64,000 nt of DNA from CAIJMU01 sp035531315 (GCA_035531315.1 DATKTD010000340.1:1-64000); one strand, 5' to 3'; numbered from the stretch's first letter, positions 33,564 to 41,743 are shown. Numbers and translations are program-made. Notes: a model not told the origin generated them from the letters alone.

Positions 33564-35018
33564 TCAGGAGCCTGCGGCCGGAATTTTTCCGCCGAGGGGG
33601 AATAGGGCGGCGCGAAGACTGTCGGCCACAAGGGCCGGATCCTCGCGATGGAGGGTGCCGAGATCGATGTGCAGCCTGCCCTCCCGTATCGTCGCGACGA
33701 GGGGCGGATCGACCGCGCGAAGGAGGGCGGCGGCCCGTGTCGGGCCTCCGAGCGCGGCGACCAAGACCTCATCGACGACGAGGGCGCGCGACGGGAAGCT
33801 CTCGTCGGGTTCCGTGCCTCCGCCCATCGTGCCGAGAGAGGGCACGAGACCGAAGGCTCCGCGGGGAAATCTTCGTCGCAGGGACCTGCCGAAGCGCTCC
33901 AGGACGGCGGTATCGGGAGGCATCGCCATGCCGACCTCCCCGTTGAGCCTCATAACCAGACGCCGCTCGAGGAGGGAGAGGATGGTCTTTCCGGGCCGAA
34001 GGGCCCTCGCCAAGGGATCGGCGGCCATGGCCGCGATGAGGTCGCGCCGTCCGGCGGCCAGACCCGCCTGTGGCCCTCCCAGGAGCTTGTCCCCCGAAAA
34101 GCAGACAAGGGTGGCTCCATCGCGGGCCAAACGCGCAAGAGACGCCTCGCCGCCCCGGCCCTCCTCGCTGCAGCCCGAACCCTGATCCACGATGATGGGG
34201 AGTCCCGCGGGCAAGGCCGCCACCAGCTCGGCCAAGGTCGGCTTGGCGGTAAAACCGCGGATGGCGAAGTTGGAACCCTGCACGACGAGGACGCAGGCCG
34301 TGGCCTCGCCGACGGCCTTCCGGTAATCCGCGATCGTCGTCACGTTAGTCGTTCCCACTTCGACGAAGGATGCCCCCGAGAGGGCCAGAATCTCCGGAAT
34401 GCGAAAGCCCCCGCCGATCTGCACCTGTTCGCCCCGAGAAACGATGACCTCCCGGCCCGAGGCCAGGGATCGCAGGGCCAGGAGGAGGGCACCAGCGTTA
34501 TTGTTGAGGACGATGGCCGATTCCGCGCCCGCCAGTTCGGCGGCAAGGTCGGCGGCGAGGCCGCCGCGCCTGCCCCTCTCCCCGCTTTCGATATCCATCT
34601 CGAGATTGCAGTAGCCCGAGTTGACCCTCCAGGCGGCCTCCCATTCGTCGCGACCCAGGGGGCTTCGGCCGAGGTTGGTATGCAGCACCACCCCCGTGCC
34701 GTTGAGCACGGGGCGAAGGCCTCCCTTCGCCCGGGAGGCCAGGTCCGTGACGAGGGCGACGACGAAGGCATCGAGGTCCCGGGCCGCGTTCATGGACCGC
34801 CCGGAAAGGAGACTCGACGGCCGATCCCGATCCGCGTCCGCAAGGTCGCGATGCCCGGAAAGCGAAGCATTGGGAACTTCGTCGCGCATCGCGGCCACCG
34901 CTTCGCGGACGAGGCGGGCAACCAGGGGCCGCGACAGGATGGGGAAGAAGGCGGCGATCTCGGGACGCTCGAGGAGGCGCCCGACCGCCGGTGGCCGCGA
35001 CGAGGGGAGGTCTTTCAT
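33564..35018 (-). CDS. selA: L-seryl-tRNA(Sec) selenium transferase
   Basis: 484 residues, the normal size for SelA. It converts seryl-tRNA(Sec) to selenocysteyl-tRNA using selenophosphate and PLP. Motifs: GTGVVLHTNLGRSPLG near 105, the glycine-rich NNNAGALLLALRSLA, DQGSGC and the PLP lysine in FSGDKLLGGPQAG near 290. ATG 35018 begins one base after the 3' end of tRNA-Sec, with no ribosome-binding site. After tRNA 3' processing the mRNA would start with U-AUG. An apparent longer frame to 35090 is the tRNA itself. selB follows directly. Confidence 0.93.
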   Translation of the reverse strand: MKDLPSSRPPAVGRLLERPEIAAFFPILSRPLVARLVREAVAAMRDEVPNASLSGHRDLADADRDRPSSLLSGRSMNAARDLDAFVVALVTDLASRAKGGLRPVLNGTGVVLHTNLGRSPLGRDEWEAAWRVNSGYCNLEMDIESGERGRRGGLAADLAAELAGAESAIVLNNNAGALLLALRSLASGREVIVSRGEQVQIGGGFRIPEILALSGASFVEVGTTNVTTIADYRKAVGEATACVLVVQGSNFAIRGFTAKPTLAELVAALPAGLPIIVDQGSGCSEEGRGGEASLARLARDGATLVCFSGDKLLGGPQAGLAAGRRDLIAAMAADPLARALRPGKTILSLLERRLVMRLNGEVGMAMPPDTAVLERFGRSLRRRFPRGAFGLVPSLGTMGGGTEPDESFPSRALVVDEVLVAALGGPTRAAALLRAVDPPLVATIREGRLHIDLGTLHREDPALVADSLRAALFPLGGKIPAAGS

Positions 35019-35019
35019 A

Positions 35020-35108
35020 CGGAAGAGGCAGGAATCGGACCTGCCGTCGCGCGAGGCGCGACCGACGGTTTTGAAGACCGCGAGAGCCACCAGACCCCAT
35101 CAACTTCC
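35020..35108 (-). tRNA. selC: tRNA-Sec (anticodon TCA)
   Basis: Read on the minus strand. The 5' end GGAAG pairs with CTTCC before discriminator G. The D stem is 6 bp (GGGGTC/GGCTCT with G-U pairs, loop TGGT). The anticodon stem GCGGT/ACCGT carries loop CTTCAAA, anticodon TCA. A long variable arm has a perfect GTCGCGC/GCGCGAC stem, and the T stem is GGCAGG/CCTGCC with loop TCCGATT. The long variable arm, extended D stem and TCA anticodon are diagnostic. Acceptor positions 6 and 7 do not pair and T-loop position 55 is C. CCA is not encoded. Its own promoter lies immediately upstream. Confidence 0.88.
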
Positions 35109-35114
35109 ATCATA

Positions 35115-35143
35115 ATTCTAAGAGTCGCCATGAGCGGGGTCAA
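35115..35143 (-). promoter_or_regulatory. Sigma-70-type promoter of selC-selA-selB
   Basis: On the minus strand TTGACC and TAGAAT are separated by exactly 17 nt. The -10 box ends 6 nt before the first base of tRNA-Sec, so transcription would begin at or next to the mature tRNA 5' end. Confidence 0.75.
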
Positions 35144-35180
35144 GTGAAGGGCGGCCGAAGAGGGATGCCCGTGGAGACGC

Positions 35181-35206
35181 CCGGCGCGGGGGATTCCCCG
35201 CGCCGG
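35181..35206 (-). terminator. Strong GC hairpin between the cytochrome and sel operons
   Basis: An 11-bp perfect stem CCGGCGCGGGG/CCCCGCGCCGG with loop GATT lies after the rhodanese stop and before the sel promoter. There is no T tract, so it may slow or end transcription, or stabilise the 3' end of the upstream message. Confidence 0.5.
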
Positions 35207-35222
35207 CGAAATCCTCAATCGC

Positions 35223-36104
35223 TCAACGCCAGGTCAGGATGGCGAATTTGACGTTCGGATCGGCGGCCATCACCTGGGAAGAGCCGTCGAAGCTGCGGAC
35301 GTCCTTCCAGCCGAGGCTCTCGGAGAGGATCCACCACCAGGTCGTGGCGAGGACGCCCGAATCGCAATACACGATCGTCTCGACTCCCGGGGCGAGGCCC
35401 ATTTTATTGACAATTCCCCCGAGTTCAGCCACGGGTTTCACGAGGCCATCGGCCGTCGTGATCCAGCCGCTGGGCAGGGGGATGGCGCCGGGAAGATGGC
35501 CGGCCTGGGCCACGAAGGCCTGTTTGGTCAAGCCGAAATAGGTATCGTAGTTTCGGGCGTCCACGATCTGCGCGCCCTTGGCCCCGAGGATGGCGGCCTT
35601 GTCGGCGAAGTAGGCGGGGACCCACTTCACGACGAAGCTGCCTTTCATCGCCTTGACCGGCTCTGTCTGCACCGCCTTCCCGGCCTTGATCCAGGCGGCG
35701 TAGCCCCCGTCGAGGATGGCCACGTTGTCGAGACCGGCATACTTGAGGGTCCAGCCGACGCGGGTGGCCCAGGCGAGACGGCTTCCGTCGCTCTCGACCA
35801 CGACGACGAGAGAATCGGCCCCGACTCCCGCGGCCTGAAGGACGTCGGTGAGGTCGTCGGCGGGCGGAACCTCGTTGTTGATGCTGCCGTTCTTGACGTA
35901 GACGCTCGCGCCGATGACGTTGACCGAAGCGGGGATGTGACCCGCCTTGTAGTCCTCGACCTTGCGCATATCCATGATTACGAGCCGGGGATTGGACGCG
36001 GAGGCCTCGAGCCAGGCCGGATCCACGAAGGCCGCGATGTCCCGCGCCGAGGCCAACGGCGCGAGGACCGCCAGCCCGATCAACACTGCCAGTAGTTTCT
36101 TCAT
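35223..36104 (-). CDS. Exported tandem-rhodanese sulfurtransferase
   Basis: 293 residues with a signal peptide (KKLLAVLIGLAVLAPLASA). Two rhodanese domains: about 30-150 (RLVIMDMRKVEDYKAGHIP, inactive, no Cys) and about 160-293 (IVDARNYDTYFG, GHLPGAIPLP, active loop VYCDSGVLATTWW). Such proteins transfer sulfane sulfur or selenium through the active-site cysteine, here in the periplasm. AGGAGG precedes the ATG. It starts 12 nt after the stop of the multihaem cytochrome gene, so the two are co-transcribed. Rhodaneses beside multihaem cytochromes are known from selenite/tellurite reduction loci in Geobacter; a similar job is an inference here. Confidence 0.85.
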   Translation of the reverse strand: MKKLLAVLIGLAVLAPLASARDIAAFVDPAWLEASASNPRLVIMDMRKVEDYKAGHIPASVNVIGASVYVKNGSINNEVPPADDLTDVLQAAGVGADSLVVVVESDGSRLAWATRVGWTLKYAGLDNVAILDGGYAAWIKAGKAVQTEPVKAMKGSFVVKWVPAYFADKAAILGAKGAQIVDARNYDTYFGLTKQAFVAQAGHLPGAIPLPSGWITTADGLVKPVAELGGIVNKMGLAPGVETIVYCDSGVLATTWWWILSESLGWKDVRSFDGSSQVMAADPNVKFAILTWR

Positions 36105-36116
36105 GTCACCCTCCTC

Positions 36117-37337
36117 CTATTTTTCGAAAGTGAAAATGAGCTTGTCGTTGGCCGCGGAGCCGCCCGCCGGCAGACTCCCGGCGTCCAGGAAATGCTCCCG
36201 CCTGTCGTGGCAGGTCGAGCAGTCGCGGGTCCTGTCCGTCCGCTTCTTCGTGTTATGCGGCACGGTGTCCCAGAAATTCGGAAGGGCGTCGAAGGAACTC
36301 GAGGCTATGCCCGCCTTCGCGAAAGTATCGCGGACCGCCGGCACCAGCCTCAGGGTGCTGAGCTGGCCGGGCTTCCTCGGATTGTTACCGAGCACGAACT
36401 GCGGGCTTGCGCTCGCCCCCTCGCCGAGATGGCAGGAGGAGCAGCCCCTGTATTCGCTCGACGAATGGCAGGCCGAACAGGAAACCTTGTCGCCGTGGAT
36501 CGCGTGGGCCTGACTGCCCTTGTCGGTCGTCTCGGAGCCGGGAGCGTGGCAGGCGGAGCAGCTCGGCTTCTCGGCGACCGACCTCCTGTCGGGATAGGCG
36601 ACACCCCTGCCGTGGAGCTCGAGCGGGCGATGGCAATCCACGCAGCCCATGCCGTTCTGGTAGTGGATGTCGGCGTTGCCGCCGTAATCGCCGGTGAATT
36701 CCGGATAGACCCTCCCGCCGTGACAGAGGGCGCAGGTCTTGCCCTCGTCCTTGCGGATGAACTTGTGTCCGGCGATGAGCCCGAGATCGACGCCGGAAAC
36801 CGTGGGGCTCTTGACGTGGCAGTCGCCGCAGGTCGCGTGACAGGAGCGGCAGGATTGCTCGAAAACCTTCTTGTCAAAGATCGCCGACTCGGCCGCGGAA
36901 AAACGCGGACGAACGCCGTTTTTCATGCCGGAGTCCGTGAAATGAAGGGACAGGGAATAGTCGCGCGCGATGTCACCGTGGCAGGGAGCGCAGGTCGAGG
37001 GATTGTCCGAGGGCCTCTTGATGAGACCGACATGGGCCTTCGCCTTTTCGCCGGCGCCTTCGTCACCTCCATGACAGGAGACGCAGCCTTGGCTGAGATG
37101 GGGATCGCTCTTGATCAGGGAGGCGTCGACGACGAGTCCCTTGTATAGTTCTTCCGCCCGAACCGGGGGAGGAGCGCCAGCTCAGCCCTCGGCCTCGGAC
37201 TCGACGATCGGAGGAGGCAGATAGAGGGCCTTCATCTTCGCGTCGTCCGAATGACAGGCGACGCAGGTAGACCCCCCGGCATAGGCGCCAATTCCCGCCA
37301 GGGCAAGTCCGGCCACCAGAAATATGGATCGTTTCAT
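36117..37337 (-). CDS. Eleven-haem c-type cytochrome with in-frame TGA (candidate selenoprotein)
   Basis: 406 codons including one TGA at codon 52 (37182..37184). Upstream of it are a signal peptide (KRSIFLVAGLALAGIGAYA) and the haem site CVACH at residues 25-29. Downstream, in the same frame, are ten more CxxCH sites: CVSCH, CAPCH, CRSCH, CGDCH, CALCH, CVDCH, CSACH twice, CSSCH and CSTCH. Translation as selenocysteine gives EAEG-U-AGAPPPV. A hairpin with GGUU in its loop begins 9 nt after the TGA, and selC, selA and selB are encoded nearby. AGGAGG precedes the ATG, with a promoter and AT palindrome upstream. A plausible role is periplasmic electron transfer to a selenium or sulfur substrate. 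A simple nonsense mutation is possible, but the frame after the TGA is undamaged. Confidence 0.82.
37154..37172 (-). promoter_or_regulatory. Candidate bacterial SECIS hairpin
   Basis: In the mRNA, CCUCCC pairs with GGGCGG (one U-C mismatch) around a loop containing GGUU. The apical GG lies 17 nt after the UGA, about the distance (18 nt) seen in E. coli fdhF, where SelB contacts the loop G and U. Fold alternatives exist. Confidence 0.5.
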
Positions 37338-37367
37338 CCACTACCTCCTGTGAGTGTCGTTGCCACA

Positions 37368-37395
37368 ACTATAGTAAAGAAAATATTAAATGCAA
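37368..37395 (-). promoter_or_regulatory. Promoter of the cytochrome-rhodanese operon
   Basis: Minus-strand TTGCAT and TATAGT separated by 16 nt. The start would fall about 20 nt before the AGGAGG ribosome-binding site. Confidence 0.6.
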
Positions 37396-37411
37396 ATATA
37401 TAAATATATTT
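37394..37411. promoter_or_regulatory. AT-rich palindrome at the -35 region
   Basis: AAATATAT and ATATATTT form perfect 8-bp arms around a 2-nt centre, touching the -35 box. The surrounding 70 bp are almost pure A/T in a very GC-rich genome, suggesting a regulator site or an UP-like element. Confidence 0.45.
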
Positions 37412-37515
37412 TCATCTATATAAGTCCAAGACCTTGTTGAACTCCCCAGACTTGGTCCCGAAAGTGGGGATCGGGGCAACAATTCACGATCCATGCCAAG
37501 GATGCGATTGTGCGG

Positions 37516-37521
37516 TATATT
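37516..37521 (+). promoter_or_regulatory. Putative -10 box (TATATT) next to start codon
   Basis: TATATT ends 7 nt before the ATG at 37529, with no ribosome-binding site between. Confidence 0.4.
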
Positions 37522-37528
37522 CACGACC

Positions 37529-38365
37529 ATGCGTCACTACACAGCGCCGACCATTGCGGCGCGCCTCGGCATTTTTTTCCTTTTTCTGGCGATGGGCTTC
37601 GCCGCCTCGGCCCAGGCGGCAAGCGCGGCCCCCGGCCGGCTTCCTAGCGTCGCGGCCCTTCTTGGCGAAACCACGGCGGCCGAACTCGCCTCGGGGGGCA
37701 AAGCCACGCGGACGGACACCCATGGCTTCCTCGGCCTCCTCCCCAAGGATGCCGCGGCCGAATCGCTCCGGGCCCTCATCGCCGCCGACAAGCCGGCCAT
37801 CCTCGTCGAATCCGTCTTCACCCTGCCCAGGGTCGCGCCGGAGGGCGCGGCAGGCATTGCCGCGGAAATGGCGCGCATCTACGGCCTGATGCGGTCCTTC
37901 TCGTCGCTCGAAGGCATCGAATACTACTCCGCCTCGCGGAAAAAGATGCGGACCTTCTATGCCGAGTCCTGGCCCATCGCGGATGCCGAGACCAAGACCC
38001 GTCTTCCCGATCTTCCGGCCCCCGAGGCAGGAGCCATCCCCGCCACGGAGCGCATCACCGTCTGGCAGAAGGATCTGACCTTCGGCGGCAACGTATACAG
38101 CTACGATTTCGCCTCGTCCGCCGGGACCCTCCGGGTCATGTCGACCAACCTGACGCGGATGAGCTATGGCCCCATCCCGCTGATCGCCCCCCTCGGTCTC
38201 AAGTCCCGCCTCCTCGTCATCCAGGCCGAGGACGCAATCGTGTTCTACGTCGAGAGCGACGCGAAGGCGCCCGGCCTCTTCTCGGGCCGGATAGGCGAAT
38301 CCTTTTCCAACAGGGCCGCGGCCCTCTTCGCCTGGTTTTCGGACAGACTCCCGAAGTACCGCTAG
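37529..38365 (+). CDS. Exported protein of unknown function
   Basis: 278 residues with a signal peptide (RLGIFFLFLAMGFAASAQAA). I do not recognise the family with certainty. The mature part begins with a helical segment (SVAALLGETTAAELASGG, DAAAESLRALIAADKPAILV). It continues into a beta-rich half (GIEYYSASRKKMRTFYAESW, WQKDLTFGGNVYSYDF, LRVMSTNLTRMSYG) and ends with a helix after SGRIGESFSNRAAALFAWF. Spirochaete genomes carry comparable small exported proteins. ATG 37529 is chosen because the signal peptide begins there and TATATT precedes it; an upstream in-frame ATG exists at 37493. It is divergent from the cytochrome gene. Confidence 0.65.
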   Translation: MRHYTAPTIAARLGIFFLFLAMGFAASAQAASAAPGRLPSVAALLGETTAAELASGGKATRTDTHGFLGLLPKDAAAESLRALIAADKPAILVESVFTLPRVAPEGAAGIAAEMARIYGLMRSFSSLEGIEYYSASRKKMRTFYAESWPIADAETKTRLPDLPAPEAGAIPATERITVWQKDLTFGGNVYSYDFASSAGTLRVMSTNLTRMSYGPIPLIAPLGLKSRLLVIQAEDAIVFYVESDAKAPGLFSGRIGESFSNRAAALFAWFSDRLPKYR

Positions 38366-38467
38366 GACGGAATGGGCCGCGGTCTCCTGGGCCTCGGGAA
38401 ACCGCGGAGAGCCGGCCGGTCGTGCTGCGCGCCTGGACGGCCGCGGGGGCCGGCCCGGGCCGAGCCC

Positions 38468-41400
38468 TCAGCGATAGTCCTCCCAGGGCCGTATCTCGAG
38501 GCCCATGTCCCTCTCGTGCCTGAGCGAATGGATGAAGCTCCGGGCAACCTTGATGTTGGTGATGAGGGGTATGTCGAAGTCGACGGCCTCCCGGCGTATC
38601 CGCCAGTCGTTTCGCAGCTCGCGCTCGCGGTTGTTCTTGGGCACGTTGATGACGAGGTCGAAGGCCCGCTCGCGCAGCATCGTCGCGATGTTCGGCTCCC
38701 TGCCCTCGAGGGGCCAGTGGAGGGCCGTCGCCGCCACGCCGTTCTCGCCGAGGAAGCGGGCCGTGCCGTGTGAGGCGAAGATCTCGCTTCCCATCTCGAT
38801 AAGGGCGCGGGCGCTCTCGAGAAACTCGACCTTGTCCGCGATGGGGCCGGTCGAGAGGAGGACCCTGCGGAGGGGTCTCCGATAGCCCACCGAAAGCATG
38901 GCCTTGAGGAAGGCGTCGTCGAGATCGGTGCCGATGCAGCCCACCTCGCCGGTGCTCGCCATCTCGACGCCGCTCACCGGATCGGCTCCGTGTATCCGCG
39001 AGAAACTGAACTGGGCGGCCTTGACGCCGACCCAGCCCAGATCGAGGGCCGAGGACTCAACGCGCGAGACCTTCTCCCCGAGGATGGCCCTGGTCGCCAA
39101 CTCGATCATGTTGACGCGGGAGACCTTCGAACAGAAGGGGAAGCTCCGGCTCGCGCGGAGATTGAGCTCGATCACCATCACGCTGTTGTCGGTGGCGAGG
39201 AACTGGATGTTGAAGGGCCCGGTGATGTCGAGGGCCGTGGCGAGCCTCGCGGCGATGTCGCGGGCCTTGCGGGCCGTGGCGAGGTAGATGCGCTGGGCCG
39301 GAAGCACGACGGTGGCGTCGCCCGAATGGATTCCCGCGTTCTCGACGTGCTCGGTGAGAGTATGGAAGAGAATCTCGCCCCGCTTCGCCACGGCGTCGAT
39401 CTCGATCTCCTTGGCCCCCTCGACGAACTTCGTGACCACCACCGGGTGCTCGGCCGAAAGGCCCTCGGCCAGATCGAGGGCGGCGGAAAGGCTCGCGTCG
39501 TCCCAGGCGACCTTCATGGCCGCCCCGGAAAGGACATAACTGGGACGAACGAGGACTGGATAGCCGACGACGGCGGCGAAGGCGAGGGCCTCGGGGCGGC
39601 TCGAGAGTTCCTTCCAGGCGGGCTGATGGACGCCGAGCTCGTCGCAGAGCGCCGAGAACTTGTGTCTGTCCTCGGCCCGGTCTATCGAAGAAGCCGGGGT
39701 CCCGAGGATGACCGATCCCGCCGTCTCGAGCCCGAGAGCCAGATTGTTCGGAACCTGGCCGCCCATCGATAGGAGGAGGCCCTCGGGGCGCTCGAAATCG
39801 CGGATGTCGAGGATCCGCTCGAGCGAGAGTTCCTCGAAGTAGAGGCGGTCGCAGACGTCCCAATCGGTGCTGACCGTCTCGGGGTTGCAGTTGACCATGA
39901 TGGTGTGGCGGCCGGCCCGTCGGGCCGTCTCGACCGCGTTGACGCAGCACCAATCGAATTCGACGCTGGAGCCGATGCGATAGGGACCCGAGCCGAGGAC
40001 CATCACGCCCTTCCCCGAGGGGCTCACGTCGCCCTCGCCGCCGCCGAGCCTCGCGTCGCCATAAGTCATGTAGAGGTAATTGGCACGGGCGGGGAATTCG
40101 GCGGCCAGGGTGTCGATCTGCCTGACGAGGGGCCGTATCCCGGCCTTTTCGCGCAGGGCGCGGACCGAGCTCTCGGCCATGCCGCAGAGGGCCCCGATCC
40201 GCGCGTCGGAGAAGCCACGGCGCTTGGCCTCGAGGATGAGTCCGGCCTCGGGAGGGCGGGCAAGTGGCTTCGCCCCCGAGCCCCGCCTCGGACCGGACCC
40301 GAGGCCCTCCTCGGCCGGTCCTTCCTCCCCGCCGAGAAGCCGCTCGATCCGGAGCACATTGGCCATCTTCGCGAGGAACCAGCGATCGATCCTCGTGATG
40401 GCGTGTATCTGGTCGACACTCATGCCTACCGCGAGGGCCCGATAGACGGCGAATATCCGTCTGTCCGTGGGGCTTCCCAGGGCTGCGCGAAGCTTGGGTC
40501 CCGGGGGGATGCTCTCGTCGGCGACCAGCCCCGAAACCCCGGTCTCGGTCATGCGGAGGGCCTTCTGGAGGGCTTCTTCGAAACTGCGGCCGATCGACAT
40601 GACCTCGCCCACCGACTTCATCTCGCTGCCTATGCCCCTTTCGGCCTCGGGAAACTTGCCGAGGTCCCAGCGGGGGATCTTCACGACGCAGTAGTCGAGG
40701 GCCGGTTCGAAGCAGGACTTCGTGGCCCCCGTCATCCGGTTTTCGATGTCGACGAGGGCCTGGCCGAGGCCGAGCTTGGCGGCGACGAAGGCCAGGGGGA
40801 AGCCCGTCGCCTTCGAGGCCAGGGCCGAGCTCCGCGAGAGGCGGGCGTTCACCTCGATGACCCGGTAGGCCGCGGAATCGGGATCGAGGGCGAACTGGAC
40901 ATTGCACTCGCCCACTATGCCGAGGTGGCGAACGAGGCGGATCGAGACCGATCGGAGAAGCTGGTACTCGGCGTCGTTCAGGGTCTGGGAGGGGGCGACG
41001 ACGATGCTCTCGCCCGTATGGATGCCGAGGGGATCGAAATTCTCCATGTTGCAGACGGTGATGCAGTTGTCGTGGCGGTCGCGGACAACCTCGTACTCGA
41101 TCTCCTTCCAGCCGCCGAGCCACTCCTCGACGAGAACCTGGGGCGACACGGCGAGGGCCCGCGCGCAGCGTCTTCGGAGTGACTTCTCGTCGCGACACAT
41201 ACCCGAGCCCGAGCCGCCGAGGGAATAGGCCGCCCGGAGCATCACCGGATAGCCGAGGCGGCCGGCCGCCGCGAGGGCCCCCTCGACATCGGTGGCGGCC
41301 TCGCTCCTGGGCGTGTCGATGCCGATCGAGGCGAGGGTGCGCGCGAAGAGGTCGCGGTCCTCCGTGAGCTCGATGGCGCGGACTGGGGTGCCGAGGACGC

Positions 41401-41743
41401 GGACGCCGAACTCCTCAAGGCTGCCGTCGCGATCGAGGGCGATGCCGCAGTTGAGGGCGGTCTGGCCGCCGAAGGAGAGGAGGATGCCGTCGGGTCTTTC
41501 TTTCTCGATGACCCGTCTCACGAATTCGGGCGTCACGGGGAGGAAGTAGGTCGCGTCCGCCATGCCTTCGCTGGTCTGGATGGTGGCGATGTTGGGGTTG
41601 ACGAGGATGGTGGCGATGCCCTCCTCGCGCAGGGCCTTGAGGGCCTGCGAACCCGAGTAATCGAACTCCCCGGCCTGCCCGATCCGGAGGCCCCCGGAGC
41701 CGAGAACGAGCACCTTGCGCGGCGCGGTAATGCTGTCGCTCAC
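38468..41743 (-). CDS. carB: Carbamoyl-phosphate synthase large subunit
   Basis: 1091 residues. Two homologous ATP-grasp halves (GSGGLRIGQAGEFDYSGSQA at the start; MVLGSGPYRIGSSVEFDWCC near 580) are followed by the C-terminal MGS-type regulatory domain (VEFLESARALIEMGSEIFAS, VINVPKNN). It makes carbamoyl phosphate from bicarbonate, ammonia and two ATP for pyrimidine and arginine synthesis. The oligomerisation region near 480-510 carries a Gly/Pro/Arg-rich insertion of about 30 residues. It starts at a GTG that overlaps the carA stop (GTGA). Confidence 0.95.
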   Translation of the reverse strand: MSDSITAPRKVLVLGSGGLRIGQAGEFDYSGSQALKALREEGIATILVNPNIATIQTSEGMADATYFLPVTPEFVRRVIEKERPDGILLSFGGQTALNCGIALDRDGSLEEFGVRVLGTPVRAIELTEDRDLFARTLASIGIDTPRSEAATDVEGALAAAGRLGYPVMLRAAYSLGGSGSGMCRDEKSLRRRCARALAVSPQVLVEEWLGGWKEIEYEVVRDRHDNCITVCNMENFDPLGIHTGESIVVAPSQTLNDAEYQLLRSVSIRLVRHLGIVGECNVQFALDPDSAAYRVIEVNARLSRSSALASKATGFPLAFVAAKLGLGQALVDIENRMTGATKSCFEPALDYCVVKIPRWDLGKFPEAERGIGSEMKSVGEVMSIGRSFEEALQKALRMTETGVSGLVADESIPPGPKLRAALGSPTDRRIFAVYRALAVGMSVDQIHAITRIDRWFLAKMANVLRIERLLGGEEGPAEEGLGSGPRRGSGAKPLARPPEAGLILEAKRRGFSDARIGALCGMAESSVRALREKAGIRPLVRQIDTLAAEFPARANYLYMTYGDARLGGGEGDVSPSGKGVMVLGSGPYRIGSSVEFDWCCVNAVETARRAGRHTIMVNCNPETVSTDWDVCDRLYFEELSLERILDIRDFERPEGLLLSMGGQVPNNLALGLETAGSVILGTPASSIDRAEDRHKFSALCDELGVHQPAWKELSSRPEALAFAAVVGYPVLVRPSYVLSGAAMKVAWDDASLSAALDLAEGLSAEHPVVVTKFVEGAKEIEIDAVAKRGEILFHTLTEHVENAGIHSGDATVVLPAQRIYLATARKARDIAARLATALDITGPFNIQFLATDNSVMVIELNLRASRSFPFCSKVSRVNMIELATRAILGEKVSRVESSALDLGWVGVKAAQFSFSRIHGADPVSGVEMASTGEVGCIGTDLDDAFLKAMLSVGYRRPLRRVLLSTGPIADKVEFLESARALIEMGSEIFASHGTARFLGENGVAATALHWPLEGREPNIATMLRERAFDLVINVPKNNRERELRNDWRIRREAVDFDIPLITNIKVARSFIHSLRHERDMGLEIRPWEDYR

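Noticed and set aside
35018..35090. Longer SelA N-terminus
   Set aside because: Those codons are the tRNA-Sec gene read in a coding frame; SelA similarity starts after 35018.
36117..36926. Short cytochrome starting at the internal ATG 36926
   Set aside because: It lacks a signal peptide, which a c-type cytochrome needs, and drops three haem sites that are present in frame upstream; no ribosome-binding site is evident there.
37182..37184. TGA as a plain nonsense mutation or frameshift in the cytochrome gene
   Set aside because: Frame and haem spacing are intact on both sides, a hairpin follows at SECIS spacing, and the Sec genes are adjacent; not fully excluded, but less likely.
38366..38467. 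Hairpin CCGCGGT/ACCGCGG in the convergent gap before carB
   Set aside because: Imperfect, long loop and no T tract on either strand; too weak to call a terminator.
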